Assembly (NCBI GenBank): GCA_910589415.1
Contig: OU342637.1
Location: 35,742,162 to 35,806,161, forward strand
DNA: 64,000 nt
Reading direction: 5' to 3'
DNA from: Malachius bipustulatus
Lineage: Eukaryota > Arthropoda > Insecta > Coleoptera > Melyridae
The position numbers and the translations under genes are program-made. Position 1 is the first letter of the stretch. Each line of letters starts with the position of its first letter. Positions 23,801 to 36,407 of the stretch are shown here, piece after piece. The notes beneath the pieces are model-generated. The model was not told the DNA's origin and made no database searches. It was given only the letters and a program-made list of their open reading frames with translations.

Positions 23801-26800
23801 ACATGGGCAGGATAATAAATTTTGGGGAGAAGTCAGTAATAATTTGTGTTTCATAGTGTTTCCTAAAATCAAAGTAACTGAAATATTATATTGTAGTCGT
23901 ATTTTTCTAATAGTAGGTCAGTAATATTAATCCGTGCAAGATTTTCTAGTTTTTGAATACAAAAAATATTAGAAGAGGAAAAAAATTTTACCAAGAAAAT
24001 CACTGGCCGTTTTGCGCATTTTATATCGTATATCGATTTTAAAACGAAGCAGCCTAAGAAATGACTTGTATCCTAACAACAAAATTCACAAGAGATAAAC
24101 GAAATTAAAAAAAAAACACATGATTTATAGAGATGCACAGAAGAATACAAAAGGCAATAACAAGCGTTGTTTGTACTGTTGAGAACAAAAAAAAAATTAA
24201 TGAAGTCTCGATTACAAAATAAACAAGTCATATTTCTGATTCATGCCAGGTAAAATAAACATTAGTGCTCTAGGGCCTGTTTCAGAATAAAATGAAAGCA
24301 AATATTTCAGACTTGAGCTACTCAAGTAGATCCTTATTTTAGAGGAATTTCTTCCAATATACATAAATAGATCTGCATATGATTTGCAGAAACACTAGAT
24401 GCTCGCGTATAATTTATGCAGTGACAAGCAGTCGTCTCAAATTTTCCCATTCGATGCGCTTTTCCGCAAGGGAATTTTCAAAGGAATTTTTTATTTTTCA
24501 TATTTGTTTAGAACGAGGACATCTGAGCTAAACTTGGGTCGCGTTAAGGTCGTCAGGTGAATCGCTCTCGATATCGATTCTAGTGACACGAGATCATGAT
24601 CGCTTATAATATAATAATGTGCAATAAATTCTTCTCGTGCTTTGATGAAAAGTCGATAAACGTGGCCGTCGTTAGCATACACATTACTTGGGAAGCTGAC
24701 GGGGTAGAGAGAGCAGGAAAAGTCTCATTATAACCGTCAACGCACAACAGAAGATTGCGTAGAAAATCGCCTCCGACGGTAAATATACTATATTTTTTGT
24801 TAGCGAACAACAACTTTCGACATTAGCTGCATTTTTTGTCTTTTTTGACACTACTACAAACTCAATACAATGAGTAACATCAGTTTAAGAGGGCAATCAT
24901 GTTTCTTCCATCATCGAGACTTTATGTAAATGTACGATAAATGTACTTCACAATGTACGAAACCGTACAAGGTAAAAATGTAATTAATTAAAATCAATGA
25001 TAATGAGTACGTACTCCCAGAAATAACAATTAAACAATACGTCATAATAATATGGCAAAAAAGTAGCGTGATTATTTTCTTCTAAAAAACACGAAGTATT
25101 TATAAAAAATGTCATATTTTAATTAAAATTAGTGGCGTATAAATTATTTTAAAAAAGGAAACGACATACTTAGAACCCCAGACACTGGATTAAAATTTTT
25201 TGGTAGGAGTATCAAAAATCATGTACCTCAATTAGTACAACTGTCAAAAATTTCGAGTTATTCTAATCAGCCAGTTGGTAGACATTCAAAAAATAATAAA
25301 AATAAATTTTTCGAAGAACTTCAACGCTTCGAAAACTAAAGTACAAACGACCCATGTCTACGGGAAATGTTTTCCTTAATTTGCACTTTCTACATGCCCT
25401 TTAAGTTAAAAAAAAACTTTGCACTTCAAAGAACTTGAGAAGTGATTTTATACACCTTCTGTAGCTGTTAAGCTACGATGCCAAAGCCACGATGATCCAA
25501 ACCTCATAGTCGCTGCATTGTTCCTGCCTATGTTGGAGACATGCGCACGGAAGCATACAGCTTTTATAAAAATGACGAAGTCTGGCAGTTCCGAGATCTT
25601 GCTCTGTAATAAAATGATGGATATGAACTTCTCGAAGTGAGGAAATTAATTAATTATTCGCAGATTAAACGCTGGCTTATTTATTTAAAAAGGAGCTACT
25701 CGGACAGCCTTCTCGTTATTTACTTCACCTTGGATTGAACACGAATCTTCCTGTCGAAAAATCTCGATGTCCTTTCTGCGACTAAATGTTCACTTTTTCC
25801 CTTGCTTGTCGGCGTTGGCCTTTTGATGCTACGATGCCAATGTCATCACCCGCGCTAGGTTTTTCTTAAACCTTTTCCCCCGCGCATCTAGATTCATTTA
25901 AATTATTACCTGAAGAGACCAGAGCCCTTGTACCAGCCGGTAACGTTCAGCTCGTGATCTCGATACTCTCCTAACCAGTCCCCTGTCAAGCACTGCACAA
26001 AAACTACATCGACGAAAAATATTTTCATGAATCCGTACAACGAAAATATTTATTACCTCTGACTTGAATATGAATTTAATAATAACCGGGAGGGGGGGTG
26101 GCCTAAAAAGTGCAAAATGTGTTTTCTAAATTTCTCACGTTTACCGATTGGGGAGTGGAGTAAACGTTTTTGGGGCTTTCTTTGTTAAATTGACCATTTA
26201 CAAGGCGATATTTTACTATTTCAAGCATTCTGTGATAATTTTATCACTTTATAAAGTTAATGAAGGTCAATTAAATGCTGAGAAAAACTTTAAAAATGTA
26301 AGTACATATTATGTAGTTAAAATTAAAAGGAACTGATAAAAATACTCACCTAAAATTTTTTTATCAATCAAAGCCCATACAAGTTAGTTCTATCGAAATG
26401 ATCAGCAGAAAAAATTTTCATTAAACAAGACTGTTCTAGTACAAAATGAGCATTCCAGGGAGTTCCGCAGTTGTTTCAAAAGGAGTTTCATTTCAACTCA
26501 AAGATTTCAGAAATATTAAAAACATCTTTATGAAACTCATAAAATTGAGTTAAGGAAATGAGCCTAGGGAAATTGTTAATACTCTCTTACCAGTTGCTTC
26601 AAAGAATTTAATAAGCAGAATTGAAAAAAAAGTAAACACTAAAAATATTGTTGATATAATTTTATTTCTGTAAAGCCGATTCATTTGAAGGAAATGTCAA
26701 GTCATCACATATTATACAAGAAGTAAGCAAGACTTCACAATAATTAGCAAATTTGTTATAATTTACAGTCTTCACTACATCTTCCTCGAGGCCTGTTAAT

Positions 26801-27535
26801 TAAGTCCGTAAATCATCTGAAACAGGCTGACATGACGAAGAAGAAGAAGAGGAAGTAATTTAATACACAGAGTGGATGGTGTTTTATTATACCATCAAAT
26901 AAGACTCCATTTCTCTGATCAATTAACCGGGACCGGAAAATCTAGTTTTTCGATTTGAAATCTCAGTCTTGGAGTGCTAAACAAATGACAAGGATATGCC
27001 AGTGCCAGTAATTCACGCGTCCAATATAGATAATGTGTTTGTAGATGTTGAATTATCTGCTCTCGTCTATTTAGGGGATGTATTAGGAGCTAAATAATCC
27101 CGGGTTGTAAATCAGCTTAGAGCGCCGAATTACTATTAGTATGGGAGAATATTCAGAGCTATGTTACCGCTAACATCGCCTCCAAATTACATCTCCCGTT
27201 TCGATATTTTATAACAAGATGCAGAATGGTAAATCCCCAATTGCTGCATCGAATGTAACGTTATTGCGCAATGAATAATTGAACAAATGAATTCATTATT
27301 ACATATTTAATATAAATACAGCTACGAATATTATTATAAAATAATTCGCCACATTTACTGCAGCTGCTTGTCCACAATTATTCTTAGGTCTCACACAGTC
27401 TCCGACATGCATTTGAAAAAACTCTCACAGACGGTTGACGACTCTCCGTGAATCTTCGATGACCTTCGCGAGCTATCATACGAGTATATTAAACTAGTTT
27501 TAGATTTGGATTTAGGTTCGTCGTGAGGGGGCCAT
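20844..27535. other. Long gene-free stretch
   Basis: AT-rich with occasional GC-richer blocks: about 21950-22110, 22740-22880 and 25450-25960. The open frames at 22115-22363 (+) and 22582-22857 (-) are short, lack motifs and have no splice or promoter context that I can defend. No RNA gene, element end or tandem repeat was recognised. This could be an intron or a regulatory desert of a gene outside the window. Confidence 0.5.
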
Positions 27536-27629
27536 TGTGACAACTTTACTGTGAACAAATGGTCTATTGTGGCTCACATCTGATCGTAATGGAATAACCC
27601 TTTCAGGTCAGCCTATCTGACATGTCAGT

Positions 27630-27866
27630 CTACCAAGATAGTTGGTCAAGCTGAAAGCTGACTATCTTGACTATTGGGAATGTATCCATGTCCACAGGTG
27701 TGAGATAGTTTCTCTTGAAGGTTTGTAGTCTGGTTCTTCCCAGAGCATCATGACACTCGCATATGATGTGTTTTGCTGTTTCTTCCTCCTCCAAACATAG
27801 GCAGCACTCAGCGCTCACCGCTAAACCTATTCTGTGCTGATGATTCAACATGCAGTGCCCAGTATA
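27630..27866 (-). pseudogene. Zinc-knuckle C-terminus of the split R1-like LINE
   Basis: The minus-strand frame reads GHCMLNHQHRIGLAV, then a perfect C-x2-C-x8-H-x4-C knuckle (CCLCLEEEETAKHIICEC), and ends QLDQLSW at a stop at 27630. This is the ORF2 terminus that belongs after the RNase H piece at 28657-29085. The joint across the MITE is one base out of frame, so decay or imprecise duplication also affected this site. Confidence 0.75.
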
Positions 27867-28656
27867 CAGGATGTCCCAGAGTTAATTGACCAGACCATAT
27901 CTCATTTACAGGTTGAGATAATCGAACCGAATACAGAAGATTTTATTATAATTTTTAAAGCTGTATATAACTTGACAGCATGAAAACAACTCCCACTCCA
28001 ACATCCCCTAAGTTATAGCCTTACAAAAATAAATAGCACCCCGTCTATATTTTCATATTTTCAAAACGAGTATTCGATTCTCTATTCAGCCGTTTTTTCA
28101 GATTCAAAATTGGTTGAGAAATAACCAAGAAAAGGTTCATATGATTTTTTATCTGAACTTTCTCTGAAAAACTATAGCTATCATAATTCTGATTAATGGG
28201 GAAATTAACAAAAATAAAACAAGAACCAAAGCACTTTATCATGAAACTTATTGATGACTATGTCCTGACCTGTCATGACCTGACCTGCCAATTAAAAACT
28301 ATGACCAAATTATTGACAAATTTTGACAGCTAAAGTCATTCAGAGAAAATTCAGATAAAAAGTCATGACCACTTTGATGAATCTTTTCTTTGTTATTTAT
28401 AAACCAATTTTGCAACTGAAAAACCAGCTGAATAGATAATAAAATACTTGTTTTGAAAATACGAAAGTATTTAGATGGTGCTGTTCATTTTTTAAGGGTT
28501 GGAGCTATAACTTAAAGGATCTTGAAGTGGGGGTTTTCATTCTGTCATGTTATAGAGCTTTAAAAATTATAATAAAATTTCCTTTATCCGGTACGATTAT
28601 CTCAACCTGTATATGAGATAACATATGGTCTGGTCAATTAAGTCTGGGACACCCAG
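27867..28656. mobile_element. Foldback MITE, 790 bp, TATA target duplication
   Basis: The left end reads CAGGATGTCCCAGAGTTAAT and the reverse complement of the right end reads CTGGGTGTCCCAGACTTAAT. Similarity between the arms continues, with small gaps, for roughly 230 bp inward on each side, so the transcript could fold into one long hairpin. TATA lies directly outside both ends (27863-27866 and 28657-28660). Termini and TA-type target fit the Tc1/mariner superfamily. No transposase is encoded. The element interrupts an R1-like LINE, and a partial copy lies at 61421-61767. Confidence 0.85.
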
Positions 28657-29085
28657 TATAGGCCTATTAAGGCTTTCAATTCTTCCCGTTTAAGGTCCAA
28701 TAGTTCTTCGGTCCTGGTTTCGACGTATCTAAGGCCTTTCGAATCCGATAAATTCGGATTCGCCACCTTTTCTAGTCAGAGAATCGGCAAGTTCGTTCTC
28801 TCCATATCCGGCATATCATGAAATCAAGATCAGAGGTACTTTGTTGCGCCTTGTTAGGGCATTTAGGGCCTTTTCAAGCCACTTGGCTTTGAATATTTTT
28901 ATTGATCTGCGTCGGCAGTGCATCTTTTCATGCATCTGCGTACAGAGCTCTATGGCATATATTTCGGCCTGGAAAGTTGTTGTATGAAGGCCAAGACTCC
29001 AGCAGACTCTCCTCTTCGAGCCAGCGCTACACAGTCCACCTCCAGTTCCTGTGGATGTCTTAGATCTATTGGTGAACCATCTGAC
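28657..29085 (-). pseudogene. RNase H domain of an R1-like LINE, degraded
   Basis: Translation on the minus strand gives FTNRSKTSTGTGGGLCS (the first catalytic Asp of DGSK replaced by Asn and the Gly by Arg), then TTTFQAEIYAIELC (the conserved Glu), and after an internal stop GYGENELADSLTRKG (the GNExAD end block). The middle block with the second Asp is not recognisable. The frame runs on through LKREELKALIGLY to the MITE insertion point. Missing catalytic residues and a stop show that it is dead. Confidence 0.75.
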
Positions 29086-32000
29086 ATCTGCTGTTAGGTT
29101 TCATTTCTTAGGTTCATTATGTCCAAAGGCATGCCCAGGAGACTGTGGCTTTCTATCTCATTCAGTAACCTGGTTCACTCCAAGTTATAAGCCTTTGGCA
29201 AACCTCTTCCCGTGTAGTAAACTAAGACATTTTTGTAAATCTCGTTTAAAGTCGGTAAAATGTAAATCTCGTTAAAATGGCGACAGTGAGAACATTTCTT
29301 CTTAAGTACTACTGGACTCGAAAATAATCGCTCCTATCTGCTGGTAGAATAGTGATCACCCTTTATGATTCACCATTTATACCGAGTAGGGCGCTATCGA
29401 ACTTAAATTATTTTTTCCTGTTAAATCGTCAGTTTTTCGACACCTGCCAATAAAGCAAATTTTCCTTGTATAAACCCCGGCTTGGCTGTGTGAAAACCAC
29501 CAGGTGAACTTAATTGAGAACCTTAATTTACAATTTACTGGAAATACACACACTCAGAGCGGGATGGTGCTTAATTAACATGTTTTTCTGATTGACGCAT
29601 ACTGTCTAACGCGGATATCGATTCCATGGAATTAAGGTAACTCTATATTATAGGTATACTCCAATATACCAGTCTATTTTGTTTTTACTGTCAGTTTTCA
29701 TTACTTAGTTCCATGAGTAAATTCAGAGAGCTGAAACAGCAAATTGATATTGAAAATTGAAAAGGATATGGATACGACATTTTTTCTGATTCGCTCCACT
29801 TCTCATCTCTGAATGAAATCAAATCAAATCCAAAAGGGCAAAATAAACATCTCCCTCATCCCCTTCACTTTTATGGCTAATACAATTCTACATATCCCGG
29901 TGGTTAATTATTGTTATTAGATATCATAATACCTCGCCTATCAACCATAAATAATTTCATTTTAATAACACTGCTTCCGCGGGGTTACGACCGTGTAAGT
30001 CGACGTGCGGCAAGTAAGCCCGGAGAGTTTATAAGTTGTAAATAACAACTCCGGGAATTAAGAGGCATTATGTACCTACCTGGGGGTCTGGCGGGATTAT
30101 CAGCAGGAATAGTTGCGTGCCGGATAATCCGCGTTCCATTGTTCGAACGACAATAGAGGCGGCAGCTCGCTCCACCTGCCACCAACGACGACGCCGACGC
30201 CTGCCGGGTCAGGCCACGCTGTCAGGATTACCCGACAAATGTATTTCAAAGAAAAATTTACTGTAGAAGAATAAGTAAAAAACTCGTCTAGGAGTTTGTT
30301 TTACTAACAAAGATTTTTGAACAAAGTATAAAAATAAGAAATATTAAACCTGTTTATTAACAGTTTTTTTTTTAGATAAGTCGAGCTCCACAATGCAAAC
30401 TTAAGTAAATTATAACAACGACCGCTAACTTTGAGATTTGACTTAAGATAGTTGGATGATTCCATAGTGTCGTAGATGTCTATTATGAGTGTCACAAGTA
30501 CCTAACATGTTTGAAGCAAAGCGGTGGCAGCTTCTATTTTTATAAATTAGTCACTATTTCCTAGAAATTACCAAACTAGGCCTCTTGAATAGCAAAGCAC
30601 TAATAACTTCCTTCATGGTTTGATTTTTGACTTAACGGTGTGACATAGGTGACTGAATTCTTCTTGGAGATTCCGAGTTTAATAAATGCAGAATAAAACA
30701 TGTTACAGAAATTCCATGGACCACTTACAAATAAAATAGCTTTTAACGAGCGTATTTGCTATTTTCAAGTTAAAAAAAAAACCTTAAAGCTGGGCAAAAC
30801 CGTGAATTTCTCGGTGAATTTTTATTCATGAAATGTAAAATAAAAAAAATAGCTTTTCAGTACCTGACCTCTATTTTAAATCGATGCATTAACATTAAAT
30901 GTTCCGATTGTGTCACCAACATCGTAGTTAGTAGAGCTCAAGAAAACTCTTATGGTGAACATCCAATGTCATTTCGATTTACGTCAGATCAGGTCATGTT
31001 AGGTAAGTACACGTTATGTTACGCCCCAACGTCGAATCTCAACCGACAAACATAAAGCCACGTCAGATCAGGTTCCGATGCCATACACCGTGAGTTGTAA
31101 GTTCATTGGAAGCATCTTTGCTCTCAAAATCGGAACGTCCTGTTTTCCGAGTTAAGTGTCCTCTAGATCAATGCACAGATTAGGTTACCTAAGCTAGACG
31201 TTGACGCTTTCAGCCTTATGACCACGCAGATATGCAGATGTAAATCTGGGAAAATATACCTACTTTGTCATCGCGACGCATCATCTGATACTCGAAATTA
31301 TCATTTTTTAGATATAGAGGGTTCAAATTATTTGCTACAAAAAATCAGGGGGAGGGGGTTCCTGATTAAAAAATGCACTTCCTAACTATAAAAGCCTTTT
31401 AATTTGTATCTCTATTATAATGGTTTGTATATTCGCTTTTAAATTTCTGATTAATGTCTTTTTAACTAACTATTCATTTCTTGAGAAGGACTTTTTTTCT
31501 TACTTTCCTAGTATTATCCATCAAAATACAACTTCATTTGTCATATATTTCCCGTTTGTAATTTCTAAAGCAAAAATCTTATTCTCCCCATAGTCAGGAG
31601 CAAAACAATTCAAAGAAATACTTGCTCCACTCTCTAAAAAAATTAAACTAATTAATTTTGCTACTTCACTCACCTGCATATACAACACATCCAAGCAGGG
31701 CCCAGTGTTCTTCATACAAACCTGACCGGTGTATATAGAGAAACGACAGAGAGACGACCTGCGCGTCCTTTAATCGTGTGCCTCTAATGAAATTTCCATC
31801 AGGCGACACCTTCAATGGTTACTTAGACGCATGCCGTAAATTGCTTACCGACTGCCCCTCACTGGGGATACAAACGGGCCTTCTGAGCCGCCCCAAAGCG
31901 AAAATTATTACAGATGTGCATTGAGAGGTGAAATCCGATCATACGAGACTGAGATGCTGATGATGATGATGATGACGATGAAGGAGATTCTCTTTGAGGA

Positions 32001-34497
32001 CAAAGATCTAGTTTCTCTTTGAAATATGTATTGGTGGGTGTACTGGAGTGAGATGGATCTTTCTATACCGTTACTTCTCTTGTTACGTTTGTGCGTTTTT
32101 TTTTTCTCAAATTCTGTGATCCTATAATGCAATAAATAAATTTGATCGGTTTTTCACATCGATGGTTTTATTACTAGTCTGGAAATCTGCCACGAAAAAT
32201 ATTCTTTAAATCAATAGCTCCTGAACATTGGTTTGAATGCCACTGTGTTTCATATCGGTACATCTTATTATAGTCAGACGCCACTAATGATGTCAACCGC
32301 AGATGCGAACCGGCCGGTATAGATTACACCGGACAACTTTCCAATAGCCCAAAGTCTGTTATTTCAGTAATTACCTTGAAACCTTGAATTCAAAGCATTC
32401 CTTGACTAATTTATCGTCATTTTCAGTATTCTTCCAAGCTCAAGTGGAACTGGAATTTTTATAACGTCGGTCCATTAAAATACAATTTATAATTTTAGCT
32501 CTTCATTAAACTATTACCTCAAAAAGAACTTAGTTCACGAAGTGTGTAAACATCGCTAGCAATCAAATCAAATACTGGAAGAGTCTGAAAATTATGTCAG
32601 CTCTAGCGGTCCCACTAGTCAGGTCGTTCGAATTTAGAATGAATCTTTCAGCATGCAAGCACAGAGTTAGGCTGAAGCGGGAATGGGGGAAGTCCCGGCG
32701 TCCGGTTCCCGTCGAGCTGTTTATTAACCACTTGAGTGGAAACGTGACAACATTGACCAACGACGACAGGCCGGCAGAGAGAGGAACTGCCGCCCATTAG
32801 CAACTGGTGAAATTCCCGGACTTTGCTTCGCTTTAATGGCGTGGTCAATATTGACTTTTCACAAGTGTGCGCACCCTAATTTTAAGTGAATTATTAAGTC
32901 TTGACGTGTCATGTTTGGTGAGCACACAGAGAGGAGATTTTCAATCAACAGAGAAGAGTGTCGTTCTATCAATACTTTTAGATCAGAACGAAATAAACGG
33001 TTAACAATAATTGTCGATGGACATGTCTGCACGCTGATTAAAACATCTGCACTAGAAATAACGAATGAAGCTGGCGCTGAATTTTACATAAATCAATGCT
33101 GAATTATATATCGCATCGACAACGTGATGAATAATGCATGAGGGTAACAGACACCGTTAGAATTTCAAGCATATCATTTTGGTGATATTTTAAACAATCA
33201 ACGCTTTGCTTCAGGATTTTCTACAACTTGTTCTACTTACTAGCTGGACAGAATGCATTATAGTGCTAGCAAGAATATTATATTCCAAATTATAACAATA
33301 TTTATTCTCATTCAATACTCCAGTTTAATCTCACATACCATCCTGAAATTTTTGATAGACATAAATATCTCGCAAGACTATAGTAGTAGCCTCTCGGAAA
33401 AGTTAGATGGTAGGTGTTGTATTATGGTCTTCCTAGATAATTTTGTTGATTATTTTACACTTAATTTCATCAACGCTAATTATTTTCCAAAGGTATAACT
33501 ACTGTAAAGAGATACCTTTAAAAACTCTCCCAAAATATAAAGAGAAATAAAAAATTTATTCAAGCTTAAAATTATATACATTAAAGCTGCATCGCCTACT
33601 ACTCATTTCAGATGAAACTTAACAGATTTAAGACCTGACTCCCGGATATCCAAAAGTGCGGAAGGATACAATTCCACTGAACTCCTTTGTTTGACAGATC
33701 TTCGGCAATGGTGTCGCTAGTGTCGCCAAAGAATTTACTTAATTCGTTGTTTACACCAACCCATGTAAGGCTATTATCGGAAAAAAATCTGAGAACATTT
33801 ACCCCTACGAGCCATATATCGTCTTAATGCTGCTAAAATGCATTCACTATAGTGAGGTCGCGGGCAACCTCTAGACGTACAGCTTTGCTTTCAAAACAAA
33901 TAAATAGGGAAACGTTAGGCTTTGTAAGTTTGTAGTTTCGACTTTTTCTGACCCGCGCGATGAGAAAGAGCCTTTGTAATCAACCATGGTTATGAAAAAA
34001 GGTCGTGTAGGCGCCGAAATACGTGCCGAAGGTAAATTACCCATTAAATATTTTCCTGATTATTATTAAATCGAAAACAACGTACACAATCTTGTACCAC
34101 CTTTCTTACCACCTTACGATCAGAAATCAGCCAGTATATTTCGCGAAGAGAAGCAGGAGCTTGTGTCTAGCATGTAAAAGGTAAAGGGACACGAAACGAA
34201 CAACTAAAGTTGTAAAGTGGTGTTGAGAAGGTACTCTTATTAGATGTTCCTTAAAAAAGTCAAAGTTGGAGTTGTATATTATGTAAGTTGTTTGTAGTTG
34301 TTCACTAACTCGCATCAATTTATCATCGTCAAGAAATGGATTCCATGAAAGAAGTTTACTATTATTGTTTAGTTTCCTAGAATTTAGTAGAGTATTATTA
34401 TAGTCCTCGCGAAATGATTGCTTTTAAACAATCCGACTGTTGAAGGACCAATTTGATGTTGTACCAAAAGACCAATTCCAGTCATTTTGGAGGGGAC
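29086..34497. other. Long gene-free stretch with two GC-rich islands
   Basis: Mostly AT-rich. GC-richer islands lie at about 29985-30240 (with a palindromic attgttcgaacgacaat at 30137-30153) and 32590-32860, neither with a convincing coding frame. A direct repeat cgtcagatcaggt occurs at 30981 and again near 31061. A (GAT)n run lies at about 31951-31982. No gene or RNA gene recognised. Confidence 0.5.
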
Positions 34498-35519
34498 GGT
34501 GCATTATAGCTCACTCCGATTTTTGGAATTTTTTTTGCATGAGTCGTTAATTTACGCTCAATTTAGATGATATCTTGAAAAAAAATTGCGAACCGTTAAT
34601 AAAATATCGAGAAAATTGAGTTTGAAATATCGCAAAATTGCCCAAAAATGACACTTCATGTCCAGTTAAATTCACTAAACTGACAGATTCGTAGAACTGA
34701 GAATGATCATGTTGTGCAGCGTTGTCATATCTATTATTTATTACTAACATCTTGTGAAATAAAAATATTTGGTATAATTTGCGAAGGTTATTGTTTTAAT
34801 TTTAAAATTTCAAATATTTATATTCAGAAATACATCAAAAGTTATAAATGGTCCATGCGATAGGGCAAGGAAAATTTTACAGAGGCCGTCAAATAGATAA
34901 TGGGCCATAAGACTGGTTATTAAAGTTATGTTTGAATATTTTCAGACTGATAATATACCAATTCATAACTAACTAAATAAAACACATTTTTGATTTTGAT
35001 TTATTTCCTCTTATAAAAAATCACATCATAAAACATGAGTTTTTAATTTTAAAATAATATATTATTGACCATAACAACGTGACAACGTCGCAAAACATTA
35101 TATTTTATTGAAGTGTCCATGAATGGCATTGTTGACATTTCGATTATTGCCTCACGGCTTTTTGTTGTGAATTATTCAACTCATTAAAGGTTATGTCAGT
35201 TTAATTAATTATCATCGAAAATTAAAAACCATTTTTAGAAGTTATCCTACACATTTAAGAAATGAAACTGTTAAAACAAGTTCAGGGAATGTATTCTTGT
35301 TACTTATTTAAGGAGTGTTGACAGTGCAGCGTTATATTTTGCCTAGAAAATCGTGATAAACGATCATCAATTTGGACCAAAAGTTGAGCTTTAAAGTGTT
35401 TTTTTTTTGTAAATTTATGGACCGTTCGCAATTTTTTTTGCTTATATCGTCTATTTTTAAGGTAATCTAGCCCCCTATATAGAAATTTTCCCAAAAATCA
35501 GAGTGAGTGATAATGCACC
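34498..35519. mobile_element. Non-autonomous DNA element, about 1.02 kb
   Basis: The left end reads ggtgcattatagctcactcc followed by gatttttgg; the reverse complement of the right end reads ggtgcattatcactcactct followed by gatttttggg. A second paired block inward, aaaaaaaattgcgaacc, occurs in both arms. Between them there is no open frame longer than chance, so no transposase. The target duplication could not be fixed, and the superfamily is not assigned. Confidence 0.7.
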
Positions 35520-35760
35520 ACAACCATTTTGGAATCTCTTAAAACTGTTGGAGGTGTTTTTAAAGAAATTACAACTACAAAATTCCGGTCATTATTCCGT
35601 GATATATTTTGTTTGAAATGGTTCTAACAATCTATATCCTCTTTACAGAAAATTTTTATTTTTGGGAATTACTATAATAGTTTCCAAAATTTAGTAACCT
35701 GATTTCGTAAATTTCGGTTGTTTGTGAAAAAGCAGCGTGGTAATGGTTGACTTCGTGAAT

Positions 35761-36407
35761 TGTTATAAACAGGTCCTGAAATTATCCAATCAAGTTTTGT
35801 CAAGTTTAATGTGGTTAATACTATAACCGGGCAACCCACTCGCGGACAATTCTAGGTTCGCATTTGTTTGTTTAGTTTCTCAATTTTTATGATAACTCAA
35901 CCAGTCATGGAAATGTCACCTTCGCGACAATTCTAGTGACATGGCAGCAATGACATATTGCCCGACCAGTGCAAGAGAGTAACTGACAGTTCTATTAATA
36001 CCAAAATGGTTTTCCGCATTCTACACATGTTCGAGATTACGTGGAGCTCTCCGTGAGCTATCAGACATTTCTAGACTCCACGGACAACGGGTATAAAAGA
36101 AGAGCTGTCGGCACTCTAGTCAGTCAGTCGTATCTTGGATGTGAATGAGAGCTGAAGGATCACAGAGTAAGGAAGTCAGTTGTAGCCAGTGGTATTGTTC
36201 AGTGATAGTGAAGAGTGAAGTGAAGTAGAAAACAGAGAAAAGTGACAAGTGGTGAAAAAGCATTAGTTGTGTAATATATGTGTGGAAATAAGAGAAACAG
36301 CTGATTATTTTAGATTTGGAGGTTATTGCTCTAAGTTATAGTTGTGTTGGAGAATAAAAAATGTTGTAAGACTTTAATTTGAGATTTAAAGTGTCAGACC
36401 CGTAACA
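35761..36407 (+). mobile_element. LTR-like block with TATA box and poly(A) signal (putative solo LTR)
   Basis: Contains, in order, a GTATAAAAG box (36091-36099), an AGTCAGTCAGTCG start-site-like repeat about 30 bp later, an AATAAA near 36354, and the end GTCAGACCCGTAACA, which is typical of Ty3/gypsy LTRs. A start at TGTTATAAACAGG (35761) would roughly mirror that end, but no target duplication matches, so the left limit is uncertain. A duplicated gacaattctag (35847, 35926) lies inside. The alternative is a host promoter and first exon. No pol sequence follows. Confidence 0.4.
36091..36099 (+). promoter_or_regulatory. TATA box in the LTR-like block
   Basis: gtataaaag, preceded by a GC-richer stretch and followed by a tandem AGTC run about 30 bases downstream, a plausible initiator. 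Confidence 0.5.

Larger units (their letters stand above)
27540..29085 (-). mobile_element. R1-like LINE fragment split by a MITE
   Basis: Two stretches of minus-strand coding sequence, 28657-29085 (RNase H) and 27630-27866 (zinc knuckle), belong to the same ORF2 and are separated by the foldback element at 27867-28656. The 3' untranslated part probably continues below 27630; neither the tail nor a target duplication was identified, so the outer limits are approximate. Confidence 0.75.

Noticed and set aside
28258..28300. Repeated TGACCT words resembling hormone response elements
   Set aside because: They lie in the interior of the foldback MITE and are best explained as element sequence.
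31951..31982. GAT-repeat tract that encodes acidic or Ile/Ser runs
   Set aside because: A simple trinucleotide microsatellite; the open frame over it is a by-product.
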